A DNA stretch of 64,000 nt, from positions 1,412,239-1,476,238 of the forward strand of contig QXEO01000243.1 in assembly GCA_007115705.1 (NCBI GenBank), in the 5' to 3' direction. The notes beneath the pieces are model-generated. The model was not told where the DNA came from. It searched no databases and saw nothing but the letters and a program-made list of their open reading frames with translations. Shown one piece after another: positions 22,790-35,316 of the stretch. Each line of letters opens with the position of its first letter. The first letter of the stretch is position 1. Source of the DNA: Dactylis glomerata. Taxonomy: Eukaryota > Streptophyta > Magnoliopsida > Poales > Poaceae. The position numbers and the translations under genes are program-made.

Positions 22790-25375
22790 CTCAAAGGCGT
22801 TAAAGAAAAGCACTCTTGGGAGATAACCCAATGTTTTACATTCAGTTATTTTTCTTTTATTTGAGTCTTGGAAGTTATTACTACTGTACTGACCTCTCCT
22901 TATCCTTTTTATTTCGTTGTTGTGCCAAGAGAAGCCTCTAATTTGAGCGATGTAAGATTTGGGGATGTTGCTGTCCTGAAACAGTTTTCGGTGCTGCACC
23001 GTAAAAATTCGTGAAAATTCTCTGTATATCTTTTGGACCTGCGATTTCTTGTGCATATGACCCAGGTTATATCCAAACTTTCATTAGTCGAACACTTTTT
23101 GATTTGAGCAATAGAAAATCCTCTAAAAATTCGATCTTTGCCAGCTGTTCTGTTTTGACAGATTTCTGCCAATGTTTGTGTTTGCCACTTTATCGCTTTC
23201 TTTTTTAGTTCTTTTGATCACGGAACTTTTGGGGAAGTTGCTACAGTAGTATATACTTTATATGTGGTGGTTTTTAGGTTGAAACCTGAAGCAAAAAGGG
23301 TTGATTCTATATTATGCTTACACTAATGTTGCTAATAAATTTGTGTTTAGTTTTGTATGAAGGAAGTTTTCAAGTGTAGGGATTGGAGAATGATGAGATG
23401 AGTTGAAGAATGGACAAAAGCTCAAGCTTGGGGATGCCCATGCATCACCCCAAGAAATATCCAAGAAGTACAAGCGTCAAAGCTTGGGGATGCCCCCGAG
23501 GCACCCCTTCTTCATCGGCAAAAATCAGGTCACCTTTCAATACGCTATATTTTTATTGCTTCATGCATTATGCATTTTTCTTAGAGCATCAATTGTTTTT
23601 AGTTTTCAGTCTAGTTTAGTTTTGTTTGCTGCAATAAATGGTTGGACCCCAACAAATTCCTTTTGGAGAAGTTGCCTTGCTTTTCATTTGCCAAGAACAC
23701 TCCATTTTTCACTCTATTCGTTTCAACGAGTGTTCTCTTTTTCTAGAACTGCGCTTAGCTTTCGATTTTCGCCTTGATTTGCGTTCAGATCTTGTTATAT
23801 CTTTTTATCAAGGTGTATTTTTGCCTCTGGTCTATATTGGTTTTCATCAAAAGAGGTGTTTATATAAAGTTTGAATGGTGTTAGAAAAGAGAAAAAGCTT
23901 TATGTAAAAAAGTGGTACAAGAAGGAGCTTGTGTAGACTGCGGCCTAGGCTTTTGCATGTCGTGCTTGATGTCCTTTTGATAGTATGCTTAGTGGTTTTG
24001 CTGTAGCATGACTTGTCTCAAATAACTGAGATTTCTTAATGAGCCTTTGAAAAAATCATGTATTGTTTTAATTATTTGGAAGCATTATTTTGGTTTTCTC
24101 CTTGATGCTTTATTTGGGTTGACTTGGCGCATGCTCACACATGTTAGACTCTTACAAAGTCACCAATAGCCTCTATGATTATTTAGTTTTTGACTTTTGA
24201 TGCCATCTTATGCTTCTTTTAATGTCGCTTTGCATGATTATGGGCGTTATTGCTCTCTTAGTTGGTCGCTCCCAGTCTTTTGCTAGCCCTCATTTTGTAC
24301 TGAGTATGAGCTCTACTCGTGCATCCAACTCCTAAAAACCAAGTTTTTCCAAAGTGTCCACCATACATACCTATTAGCAATTTGCTATTCCAAAGTACAT
24401 TTGACTTGCTTTTATCTACTCTTCAAATTAAACTCTTACCAGTGTTATGCGAAAATTGGTCAGTAAAGCTCTCACAAACCTGATGGCACACTTTACTTTT
24501 CTTGCTTTAATTTTTTTGACATTGTGGTCTCTTATGTTGAGTTGTTATGCTCGCAAGTTGTAAGTTGGGAATTAGCCCAGCCATGCCGTCATGGGGCAAG
24601 CTTTCAGCATTGCACTTCTTATTTGAGTTGATATCGTGATCTTTTGTTTATGGATACTCGCAGTGTGAAATGAATTGGGAATCTTGTAGGATCATGGAGT
24701 TTGTATATGTGTTAGAGAAATGCCTGGGCCGCCAATCTAAGCCATGCATAATTCATGGTGGAAATTTGCAGCATGCCCATAGTGGACATTCGACGATGCA
24801 TCTCAAAATAAAAAGCTATACAAATGGTAAATAAAAGAGATGTCAAGGTGTTCATTGTCTGCTTGTCCTGTCATTTTGATGTGGGCTTGTTCCATGTCAT
24901 CGGGCATGGAGGTACCCCATTGACGGTTCTCGATGATACGTGTATACTTACAATGACAAGAGCTTGCTTGGGACTCTAAGTAAAGTAGCATGAGGTTTGG
25001 GTACTCGTATTCACGGGACACGAGGTTTTCAACTTATGATTTGTCAAGCATATGCAGCATAAGTGTTCTCACATTAACTTTAATCATTCAAGATGCTTAT
25101 GATGGGGGCAATGAGAGCTCAAAGCCGGTAAGTACCATAATTTTTGAAGGTTTATAAAACTTGCAATCACTGCTTCCCTCCGCGAAGGGCCTTTCTTTTA
25201 CTTTTATGTTGAGTCACCGCCTTCTACCTTTATGCACCATTAAGAGAGCATAGTTGTCATTCTGAGTATAATGTGCATTGTCCCAAAGTTTTCATTGATT
25301 GATTCATATTGTTGGTTTCATGTGTTCTTAAATTATTTGTATCTAGTCGCCCTCTTAAACTTGAAGGTGTCCTAT
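22790..25375 (+). repeat. RT3 3' non-coding module
   Basis: No believable gene. Near-identical to 29390 onward in RT4 and to the complements in RT1, RT2 and RT6. Contains two internal copies of AAGCTTGGGGATGC at 23424-23437 and 23480-23493. Interrupted by RT4 after CCTAT (25371-25375). Confidence 0.88.
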
Positions 25376-26810
25376 TGATACGTCTCAAACGTATCTATAA
25401 TTTTTGATGCTCCATGCTTGTTTTTACACCATTTGCCTTGTGTTTTGTTACACTTTGTGGCGTTTTTATGCAATTTCCAGAACTAACCTATTGACAAGAT
25501 GCCACAGTGGCAGTTCCCTGTTTTCTGCTATTTTTGTGTTTCAGAAAAGCTACACAGGAAATATTCTCGGAATTGGACGAAACAAGTTCCAGAACTCCTA
25601 TTTTTCCCGGACGAAGGTCGAGGACTAAAAGATAGTCGGAGGGGGGCCAGGGGCCAGCCTCACACCAGGGCGGCGCGGCCCAGCCCCTGGTCGCGCCCCC
25701 TATGTGTGAGGAGCCCCTGGCAGCCCCCTAATGATGCCCCTTCGCCTATATAAAGCCTCGGGATGAAAAACCCTAGGGGAGTCGGCAAAATTTCCAGAAC
25801 AGTTCCGCAGCGCCGCCGCCGTCGAAGACAAATTTCGGGGGATAGAAGTCTCTGTTCCGGCACCCTGCCGGGACGGGGAAGTGCCCCCGGAGCCATCTCC
25901 ATCGGTCTCCATCACCGTCTCCGCCGTCTCCATCGACCTCACCACCATCTCCATCAACCTTGATGTCTCCTATGATGAGGAGGGAGTAGTTCACCCCCGG
26001 GGCTGAGGGCTCTACCGGTAGCTATGTGGTTCACCTCTCTCTCCCATGATGTGATCTTTATGTGATCGTGAGCTTTGTATCTAGTTGAATTGGTAGATGT
26101 TATTATTCAGATATTATGCTACTCCTATGCTTTATTATTATACTCTCCGGAGATACCTCGTATCATGGTATAAAGGTGACTAGTGTGTGCATCATGTGTA
26201 TCTTTTTGGTTAATGTCTCTATGAAATGTTGGTGTTTGTTGGAACCATCTAGTGCGTTCATGGTGATAGTGTGGGATAATATAGTTTGGGTACATACGGA
26301 CTTTGAGGAGTGCTTCGTAGCCCTACGCATGATTAGTGTTCGTTTTCCATTGGAGAATTATTTTGAGTTGCATATTGATGATAGTATCTAATGGTTCAAT
26401 TATGTTATATTTGTTGGGAGTGTGTCCACTAGTGAAAGTATGATCCCTAGGCCTTGTTTCCAAGCATTGCACACCATTTACTTCCTAATTTGTTACATGT
26501 TTGCTTGTAGCGATACTTATTCCATATTACATTTACTACTCATAATCATCACTACTACTTGTATTTCACTATCTCTTTGCCGAACTTGTGCACCTATACA
26601 TCTGACAAGTGTATTGGGTGTGTTGGGGACACAAGAGACTTTCTGTATCGTAATTGCAGGGTTGTTTGAGAGGGATAGCTTTGACCTCTTCCTCCCTGAG
26701 TTCGATAAACCTTGGGTGATCCACTTAAGGGAAACTTGCTGCTGTTCTACAAACCTCTGCACTTGGAGGCCCAACACTATCTACAAGAACAGACGCGTGC
26801 ATAGACATCA
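25376..26810 (+). repeat. RT4 5' LTR (family II)
   Basis: 1435 bp. LTR TATA box CTATATAAAG is near 25745, preceded by a GC-rich inverted repeat (GGCGCGGCC...GGTCGCGCC). Ends ATAGACATCA. Confidence 0.95.
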
Positions 26811-26949
26811 AGCTCTTTTCTGGCGCCGTTGCCGGGGAGGTAAGGTAAAAGGTACTCGCATCCACCTTTGTGAGTGCTCGGAGTTATTTCCTTTAGATTC
26901 TGCAATTATATCTTTTTGTTTCTTGTTTTATTTTCACTAGTTAGGCTTA

Positions 26950-29148
26950 ATGGAAAATAAAGAGTTCTTTAGTCTTTTTTCTGAGTTTAGATTTGAAGAG
27001 AAAATTGAAAAACCTTTGGAGCTTATTTCGCATAGCAATGTTATTAGTACGAATGCTTTGAATCCCGTTATTGCTAATGCTATGGAAAAGTCTAAGCATG
27101 GGGAAGCTGGTTTTGTTAAGCATGATATTTTTAGTTCCCCAGCTTTAGTGGAGAAAGTTTGTTCTGATAATATTTTATCTCCCATATGTGATGTTTCTGA
27201 TGATGCTTGTGCTCCTGATCCTTTTAAAATACCTACGAAGATTGTTGAGCGTGTTATGGATAACTGCTATTCAGGAGATGGAACTGTCCATCCGGGTGAT
27301 CACTTACTTTTTATACATGAATTATGCGAGTTGTTCAGGTGTGCAGGTATTTCACCAAGCCAGGTCAAGAGGAAGCTATTCTCTTTATCATTGAAAGGCA
27401 GAGCTGAGGAGTGGTATCAACTGCTTCAAGATGGTCCATCTATTGCATGGGAGGAAATTGTGCCCCTCTTTTATTCCAAGTTTTACCCTCCAAGTGAAAT
27501 TCATAAAGATCGTAATCGGATATATAACTTTTGGCCTCATGATGGAGAAAGCATTGCCCAATCGTGGGGAAGATTGAAGTTACTAATGCACAAATGTCCT
27601 ATTCATGATCTTCCCCGTAATATTGTTATTAATAATTTTTATGCAAGGCTTTCAGGATATTACAAGGACTATCTAGATGCATGCTTTGATGGGTCTTTCA
27701 CAAGCAAGGATGTCGACACCAAGTGGGGTCTGCTTGAGACAATTCAAAAAAATATTGAAGGTTGGGATAGCGACAAAGGTAAAGGATCAGGTATGAATTA
27801 CGAGTTTGATTGCATTAAGTCTTTCGCTGAAACTGCTAATTTTCAAGAGCTTAGTGCTAAATATGGTCTTGATCCTCAAATTATGGTTGATTGCCTTAAA
27901 GCCTTTGCTTCCCATATGAATGTTCCTAAAGGAAATGGGGACGTGTATCATGAACCTTTTAAGGACACTTGCATAGAAAGTGATATTGTTATTGATGATT
28001 GCAATAAACATGCTCAAACTTCTAAAAGTACTATTTCTTATAAGCATGTTAATTTTTGTGGAATACATAGACCTTGTGAACAGAGTTACAACAAGGAAGA
28101 TTATTGCATCACCCACGCAAATGAAGAAACCAGTATGTGGCTCAAGGATCTAGATGTGCTTGGTGAAAGGGTTTGTGAGCTTTATCCTTTTCTTTGTGAA
28201 TTTTGCGGTGAAAAGGGTCACTTTAATTTTCAATGCCCAATTAATCGAACGAGTACCGCATATTTGTATTGTGATGATAAGATTACTTTCAATCAGTATG
28301 ATGAGCTTACTTTGTTTTTGAATTGTGAAGAGATATCTAGAACGATTTCTTTGGTTGATATGAGAGATGCTGATATTAATAGTACCCTTCATGGTTGTCG
28401 TCTCTATTGTGCTAAAGATTGCCTCACAAATACTTACTTACAAGATCTTATAAAACATGATGTTTTGCCAAGCTATGACAGGACTAATAGATGTTTCGAT
28501 CTTATTAATAGAGAGGAGGAATCCTCCAAAGTTTCTTCTGTTGTTCCTGTCAGCAAACCAGATTATGTGGAGAGGATGCCTTTCCCTCCTAAAGAATATG
28601 TGGAGAAGATGCCCTTCAAGTCTCTCCCTCCTAAAGGAGAGAGTAAGAAGAGTATGAAGAAGAAGAAGAGGAGGAGTAAAAGGCGAGAGGACACGGTATC
28701 TTCCCCTAAGCGTTATGATCCTGCTATAGATTATGATAATTCTGATTGGGATGCTGTTCCTATGCCTATTACTTATGTTAGTGATCATGATTGGGAAAAG
28801 CACTCTACTTTTGATATTGAAAATCTTTTTGGTACCAACTCTAAGGTTAATAATTGTTGTACCATTAGTGATATCCCTGTTCCTTCTTATGATGATATGT
28901 TTGATGAGTATGCTTTGCGACATAGTAGTTCTCTATCTTGTGATGACACTAAACCTCCTGTTTTTGATGATTATGGTGATGAGAATAATTATTCTGTTGA
29001 ATCTCTCCTACTACTATTGTTCATGTGGGGAGTATTAATTCTTTTATGCATGTGGCTCATGATAGGGATGCTTTATGTGATAGTTATATTGTTAGTTCTA
29101 TTCATGATGCTACTGAAAGTTATTATGAGAGAGGGAAACATGGTTTGA
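26950..29148 (+). CDS. gag: RT4 Gag polyprotein
   Basis: 732 residues, uninterrupted, starting 112 bp after the primer-binding site. Residues about 100-245 form a retrotransposon gag (capsid-like) domain (KLFSLSLKGRAEEWYQLL; FYSKFYPPSEIHKDRNRI). A CCHC zinc knuckle is present at C416-x2-C419-x4-H424-x4-C429 (CEFCGEKGHFNFQC). A Lys/Arg-rich stretch at about 560-582 (KKSMKKKKRRSKRRED) may bind nucleic acid or act as a nuclear signal. The C-terminus is acidic and Ser/Tyr/Asp-rich, ending in a hydrophobic run (LLLLLFMWGVLILLCMWLM) that is probably a frame-shifted tail, because RT2 reads a polar sequence there. No protease or polymerase follows, so particle assembly would need enzymes from another element. 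The type fits Athila-like plant gags. Confidence 0.88.
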   Translation: MENKEFFSLFSEFRFEEKIEKPLELISHSNVISTNALNPVIANAMEKSKHGEAGFVKHDIFSSPALVEKVCSDNILSPICDVSDDACAPDPFKIPTKIVERVMDNCYSGDGTVHPGDHLLFIHELCELFRCAGISPSQVKRKLFSLSLKGRAEEWYQLLQDGPSIAWEEIVPLFYSKFYPPSEIHKDRNRIYNFWPHDGESIAQSWGRLKLLMHKCPIHDLPRNIVINNFYARLSGYYKDYLDACFDGSFTSKDVDTKWGLLETIQKNIEGWDSDKGKGSGMNYEFDCIKSFAETANFQELSAKYGLDPQIMVDCLKAFASHMNVPKGNGDVYHEPFKDTCIESDIVIDDCNKHAQTSKSTISYKHVNFCGIHRPCEQSYNKEDYCITHANEETSMWLKDLDVLGERVCELYPFLCEFCGEKGHFNFQCPINRTSTAYLYCDDKITFNQYDELTLFLNCEEISRTISLVDMRDADINSTLHGCRLYCAKDCLTNTYLQDLIKHDVLPSYDRTNRCFDLINREEESSKVSSVVPVSKPDYVERMPFPPKEYVEKMPFKSLPPKGESKKSMKKKKRRSKRREDTVSSPKRYDPAIDYDNSDWDAVPMPITYVSDHDWEKHSTFDIENLFGTNSKVNNCCTISDIPVPSYDDMFDEYALRHSSSLSCDDTKPPVFDDYGDENNYSVESLLLLLFMWGVLILLCMWLMIGMLYVIVILLVLFMMLLKVIMREGNMV

Positions 29149-29389
29149 TGGATCTCAACAATATTGAGTTCCCCTCTTTATGTTGCAATTCTTGAAGTTG
29201 TACTTGTTTTGCCTTCCTATGCTTTTTGCTTTGCGCTTTTATGTCTTGTCTCTTTACAAGACTATTTTTCATAGGAAGTGGTTTAGATTTAAATGTGTTC
29301 CATACTTGCTTTTTGATGCTCTCTATTGCTTTAAGTTCCTATATGGCGCCTTTTCCTCAAGCTCTTATATGGCGCCTACATGAGCATCT

Positions 29390-32321
29390 TTGCAAATTAC
29401 AGCGCCTAGCTCAAAGGCGTTAAAGAAAAGCACTCTTGGGAGATAACCCAATGTTTTATTTTCAGTACTTTTTCTTTTATTTGAGTCTTGGAAGTCATTA
29501 CTACTGTAATGACCTCTCCTTATCCTTTTTATTTCATTGTTGTGCCAAGAGAAGCCTCTAATTTGAGTGAGGTAAAGATTTGGGGATGTTGCTGTCCTGA
29601 AACTGTTTTCGGTGCTGCACCGTAAAAATTCGTGAAAATTTTGTGTATATCTTTTGGACCTGCGATTTTTTGTGCATATGCCCCAGGTTATATCCAAACT
29701 TTCATTACTTGAACACTTTTTGATTTGAGCAACCGAAAACCCCTTAAAAATTTGGCCTTTGTCAGCTGTTCTATTTTGACAGATTTCTGCCAATATTTGT
29801 GTTTGCCGCTTTATCGCTTTCTTTTGAGTTCTTTTGATCACGGAACTTTTGGGGAAGTTGCTACAGTAGTATATGTTATATAAGTGGTGGTTTTGGGTTG
29901 AAACCTGAAGCAAAACGAGGTTGATTATATGTTATGCTACACTAATGTTGCTAATAGATTAGTGTTTAGTTTTGTATGATGGAAGTTTTCAAGTGTAGGG
30001 ATTGGAGAATGATGAGATGAGTTGAAGAATGGACAAAAGCTCAAGATTGGGGATGCCCATGCATCACCCCAAGAAATATCCAAGAAGTACAAGCGTCAAA
30101 GCTTGGGGATGCCCCCGAGGCACCCCTTCTTCATCGGCAAAAATCAGGTCACCTTTCAAAACACTATATTTTTATTGCTTCATGCACTATGCGTTTTTCT
30201 TGGAGCGTCAGTTGTTTTTGTTTTCAGTTTTCTTTTGTTTTGTTTGCTGCAATAAATGGTTAGATCACATCATGTTTCTTTTGGAGGAGATGAACTCGCT
30301 TTTTATTTGCCAAGAACACTCTAGTTTTCACTCTTATCGTTCAATGAGTGTTCTCTTTTTCTGCTACTGCGTTTAGCTTTCGTTTTTCGCCTTGATTTTT
30401 GTTCAGATCTTGTTTTATCTATGCATCAAGGTGTATTTGGACCTCTGGTATATGTTGGTTTTCCTCAAAAGAGTTTCCTCAAAAAGGTTTGAATGGTGTT
30501 TGAAAAGAGAAAAAGCTTTATGCAAAAAAGTGGTACAAGAAGGAGCTTGTGTAGACTGTGGCCTAGGCTTTTTCATGTCATGCTTGATGTCTTTTTGATA
30601 GTATTATTAGTGGTTTTTCTGTAGCATGACTTGTCTCAAATAACTGAGATTGCTTAATGAGCCTTTGAAAAAATCATGCGTTGTTTTAATTATTTGGAAG
30701 CATTATTTTGGTTTTCTCCTTGATGCTTTATTTGGGTTGACTTGGCGCATGCTCACACATGTTAGACTCTTACAAAGTCATCAATAGACTCTATGATCAT
30801 TTAGTTTTTGACTTTTGATGCCATCTTATGCTTCTTTTAATGTTGCTTTGTCGCTTTGCATGATTATGGCCATTATTGCTCTCTTAGTTGGTCGCTCCCA
30901 GTCTTTTGCTAGCCATCGCCTTGTACTGAGTATGAGCTCTACTCGTGCATCCAACTCCTAAAAACCAAGTTTGCCAAAGTGTCCACCATACATACCTATT
31001 AGCAATTTGCTATTCCAAAGTACATTTGACTTGCTTTTATCTACTCTTCAAATTAAACTGTTACCAGTGTTATGCGAAAATTGGTCAGTAAAGCTCTCAC
31101 GAACCGGATGGCACACTTTACTTTTTCTCGTTCTTAAAAATTTGACATTGTGGTCTCTTATGTTGAATTGTTATGCTTGCAAGTTGTAAGTTGGAGACTA
31201 GCCCAACCATGTCGTCATGGGGCAAGCTTTCAACATTGCACTTCTTATTTGAGTTGATATCGTGATCTTTTGTTTATGGATGCTCGCGGTGTGAAATGAA
31301 TTGGGAATCTTGCGGGATCATGGAGTTTGTATATGTGTTAGGGAAACGCCTGGGCCGCCAATCTAAGCCATGCATAATTCATGGTGGAAATTTGCAGCAT
31401 ACCCATAGTGGACATTCGATGACGCGTCTCAAAATAAAAAGCTAAACAAATGGTAAATAAAAGAGATGTCGAGGTGTTCATTGTCTGCTTGTCCTGTCAT
31501 TTTGATGTGGGCTTGTTCCATGTCATTGGGCACGGAGGTACCCCGTTGGCGGTTCTCGATGATACGCATATACTTACAATGACAAGAGCCTTGCTTGGGA
31601 CTCTAAGTAAAGTAGCATGAGGTTTGGGTACTCGTATTCACGGGACACGAGGTTTTCAACTTATGATTTGTCAAGCATATGCAGCATAAGTGTTCTCGCA
31701 TTAACTTTAACCATTCAAGATGCTTATGATGGGGGCAATGAGAGCTCAAAGCCGTAAGTACCATAATTTTTGAAGGTTTATAAAACTTGCAATCACTGCT
31801 TCCCTCCGCGAAGGGCCTTTCTTTTACTTTTATGTTGAGTCACCACCTTCTATCTTTATGCACCGTCTAAGAGAGCATAGTTGTCATTCTGCGTATAATG
31901 TGCATTGTCCCAAAGTTTTCATTGATTGATTCATGATCATGGTTTCACTTGTTCTTAAATTATTTGTATCTAGTCGCCCTCTTAAACTTGAAGGTGTCCT
32001 ATGCATTTATGTTTTGCTCTCCATGAAGGACAAGCTGAAAGCCATTTGTATGTTTTTCCTTATGATTTGAACACACGTTTGACTTTCATTGTTTCATTTT
32101 CATGATCTTTTGTTTGTGTTCATTTTCATGTTATAACATGGTTGCTAAGTTTTTATTGTCAAGATTATATCTTTCATGCCCATGTTTTAAGTTCTTTTGA
32201 TCCCAGCTCACAACGCTTACATACGTGATCAAGATTGTGTAGGTGCATGTCACCTCAAAAATTATTTCTTTTGTTATCACTTACCTACTCGAGGACGAGC
32301 AGGAGTTAAGCTTGGGGATGC
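29390..32321 (+). repeat. RT4 3' non-coding module
   Basis: About 2.9 kb with no gene, near-identical to the RT3 module. One perfect internal polypurine-like 14-mer (AAGCTTGGGGATGC) is near 30099; the second copy is altered (AAGATTGGGGATGC near 30043). The end at 32308-32321 is the terminal polypurine tract. Confidence 0.9.
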
Positions 32322-33756
32322 TGATACGTCTCAAACGTATCTATAATTTTTGATGCTCCATGCTTGTTTTTACACCATTTGCCTTCTGTTTCGTTACACT
32401 TCGTGGCATTTTTATGCGATTTCAGGAACTAACCTATTGACAAGATGCCACAGTGGCAGTTCCCTTTTTTCTGCTGTTTTTGTGTTTCAGAAAAGCTACA
32501 CAAGAAATATTCTCGGAATTGGACGAAACAAGTTCCAGAACTCCTATTTTTCCCGGACGAAGGACGAGGACCGAAAGAGAGTCGGAGGGGGGCCAGGGGC
32601 CAGCCTCACACCAGGGCGGCGCGGCCCAGCCCCTGGCCGCGCCCCCTATGTGTGAGGAGCGCCTGGCAGCCCCCTGACGACGCCCCTTCGCCTATATAAA
32701 GCCTCGGGATGGAAAACCCTAGGGGAGTCGGCGAAATTTCCAGAATAGTTCCGCAGCGCCGCCGCCATCGAAGACAAATTTCGGGGGATAGAAGTCTCTG
32801 TTCCGGCACCCTACCGGGACGGGGAAGTGCCCCCGGAGCCATCTCCATCGGTCTCCATCACCGTCTCCGCCGTCTCCATCGACCTCACCGCCATCTCCAT
32901 CAACCTTGCTGTCTCCTATGATGAGGAGGGAGTAGTTCTCCCCCGGGGCTGAGGGCTCTACCGGTAGCTATGTGGTTCAGCTCTCTCTCCCATGATGTGA
33001 TCTTTATGTGATCATGAGCTTTGTATCTAGTTGAATTGGTAGATGTTATTATTCAGATATTATGCTACTCCTATGCTTTATTATTATACTCTCCGGAGAT
33101 ACCTCGTATCATGGTGTAAAGGTGACTAGTGTGTGCATCATGTGTATCTTTTTGGTTAATGTCTCTATGAAATGTTGGTGTTTGTTGGGACCATCTAGTG
33201 CGTTCACGGTGATAGTGTGGGACAATCTAGTTTGGGTACATACGGACTTTGAGGAGTGCTTCGTAGCGCTACGCATGATTAGTGTCCGTTTTCCATTGGA
33301 GAATTGTTTTGAGTTGCATATTGATGATAGTATCTATTGGTTCAATTATGTTATATTTGTTGGGAGTGTGTCCACTAGTGAAAGTATGATCCCTAGGCCT
33401 TGTTTCCAAGCAGTGCACACCGTTTACTTCCTGTTTTGTTACATGTTTGCTTGCAGCGATACTTATTCTATATTACATTTACTACTCATAATCATCACTA
33501 CTACTTGTATTTCACTATCTCTTCGCCGAACGAGTGCACCTATACATCTGACAAGTGTATTGGGTGTGTTGGGGACACAAGAGACTTTCTGTATCATAAT
33601 TGCAGGGTTGTTTGAGAGGGATAGCTTTGACCTCTTCCTCCCTGAGTTCGATAAACCTTGGGTGATCCACTTAAGGGAAACTTGCTGCTGTTCTACAAAC
33701 CTCTGCACTTGGAGGCCCAACACTGTCTACAAGAACAGACGCGTGCGTAGACATCA
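32322..33756 (+). repeat. RT4 3' LTR (family II)
   Basis: 1435 bp. The U3 contains a perfect 9-bp inverted repeat GGCGCGGCC (32618-32626) / GGCCGCGCC (32635-32643) about 50 bp before the TATA box CTATATAAAG (about 32691). Confidence 0.95.
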
Positions 33757-33761
33757 CCTAT

Positions 33762-34082
33762 GCATTTATGTTTTGCTTTCTCCATGAAGGACAAGCTGAA
33801 AACCATTTGTATGTTTTTTCTTATGATTTGAACACATGTTTGACTTTCATTGTTTCATTTTCATGATCTTTTGTTTGTGTTCATTTTCATGTTATAACAT
33901 GGTTGCTAAGTTTCTTCTATCAAGATTATGTCTTTCATGCCCATGTTTTAAGTTCTTTTGATCCCAGCGCACAACGCTTACATAGATGATCAAGATTGTG
34001 TAGGTGCATGTCACCTCAAAAATTATTTCTTTTGTTATCACTTACCTACTCGAGGATGAGCAGGAGTTAAGCTTGGGGATGC
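33762..34082 (+). repeat. RT3 3' module, resumption after RT4
   Basis: Continues the RT3 3' region exactly where 25375 stopped and ends with the polypurine tract AAGCTTGGGGATGC (34069-34082), directly before the LTR. Confidence 0.92.
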
Positions 34083-35316
34083 TGATACGTCTCAAACGTA
34101 TCTATAATTTTTGATGCTCCATGCTTGTTTTTACACCATTTGCTTAGTGTTTCGTTACACTTCGTGGCACTTTTACGTATTTTCCGGAACTAACCTATTA
34201 ACAAGTCGCCACAGTGCCAGTTCCCTGTTTTCTGCTGTTTTTGTGTTTCAGAAAAGCTACACAGGAAATATTCTCGGAACTAGACGAAACAAAAGCCGAA
34301 CGTCCAGAAATTCACCGAAGCTTCCAGAGAACCGAAGAGGAGACGGAGTGGGGCCACAAGGGCCCCACACAACAGGGCGGCACGACCTGGCCCCTGGTCA
34401 TGCCCCCTATGTGTGAGGGTGCCTCGGCCCACTCCTGATGTTGCCCCTTCGCCTATAAAGACCCCCCGATGGGAAAAACCTAAGGACCCGATCACTTTTC
34501 CAGAACACATCACGATCCGCCGCCGCTGTCGACCCGAAGATCGGGAGGGTCCAGAAGCTCTTCCCGGCACCCTGCCGGAGAGGGGAATCGCCACCGGAGG
34601 TCTTCTTCATCACCATGCTTGCCTTCGGAGCGATGAGTGAGTAGCTAGTTAGTTTTCTTCTCCACCATGTGCTTCATGTTTAGATCTAGTGAGCTGCCTT
34701 ACATGATCGAGATCACCGTTATGTAATTCTACATGTTGTGTTTGTTGGGATCTGATGAATATTGGTGTTATGATTGAGTTGATGTACTGAATATTATCTT
34801 ATGTTATCTCTATGTTGTTTATGATATTGCATGCTCTCCGTTGTTAGTAGCTATCTTGGCCGAGTAGTTGCTAGTGACTCCAAGAGGGGGTATTTATGCT
34901 CGATAGTGGGTTCATGCCTCTATTTAATCTGGGGGAGTGACAGAAACCTCTAAGGTTGTAGATGTGTTGTTGCTACTAGGGGGAAAACAACATTCATATG
35001 CTCAAGGGCATATGCTTTGTTTACATTACACACTTTGCTTAATGCAATTATCTGTTGTTCGCAACTTAATACTTGTGGAGTTCTCGGATTGATTCGCCAC
35101 AAGTGGATTATTAGTCATAGATGCAGTTGGATGGCGGTCTATGTATCTTGTTGTAATGCCCAGAGTAAATCTCATAGTGATCCTCTCATCATATGCACGT
35201 TGTTTTTATTCTATCAATTGCCCAACTGTAATTTGTTTACCCAGCATGTATTATTTTATCTTATAGAGGGACACCACTAGTGAACTATGGACCCCGGTCC
35301 TATTTCCTTTATATTG
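34083..35316 (+). repeat. RT3 3' LTR, left part (family I)
   Basis: 1234 bp, broken after TATTG by RT5. The remainder is 44782-45164. Confidence 0.93.

Larger units (their letters stand above)
25376..33756 (+). mobile_element. RT4: complete non-autonomous LTR retrotransposon, family II, with intact gag
   Basis: 8381 bp, target duplication CCTAT (25371-25375 and 33757-33761). LTRs at 25376-26810 and 32322-33756 are both 1435 bp. Perfect tRNA-Asp-type primer-binding site at 26821-26838; polypurine tract GTTAAGCTTGGGGATGC ends at 32321. It encodes an uninterrupted gag and nothing else. Intact gag and equal LTRs suggest it is one of the youngest insertions here. It lies in the 3' module of RT3. 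Confidence 0.95.

Noticed and set aside
23403..23777. Conserved small frames (MKNGQKLKLGDAHASPQE... and MDKSSSLGMP...) in the 3' modules of RT1-RT4 and RT6
   Set aside because: Two overlapping frames are equally conserved, which points to recent DNA copying rather than selection on protein. The DNA motif repeated there is the polypurine tract.
26821..26838. tRNA-Asp-like sequence (also at 10100, 22134, 36726, 49815 and 59899)
   Set aside because: Only the 18-base 3' end is matched, directly after an LTR. These are retrotransposon primer-binding sites, not tRNA genes.
27787..28923. Minus-strand frames of 80-160 residues opposite RT4 gag
   Set aside because: Antisense of an uninterrupted gag with zinc knuckle; Ile/Asn-rich composition typical of shadow frames.
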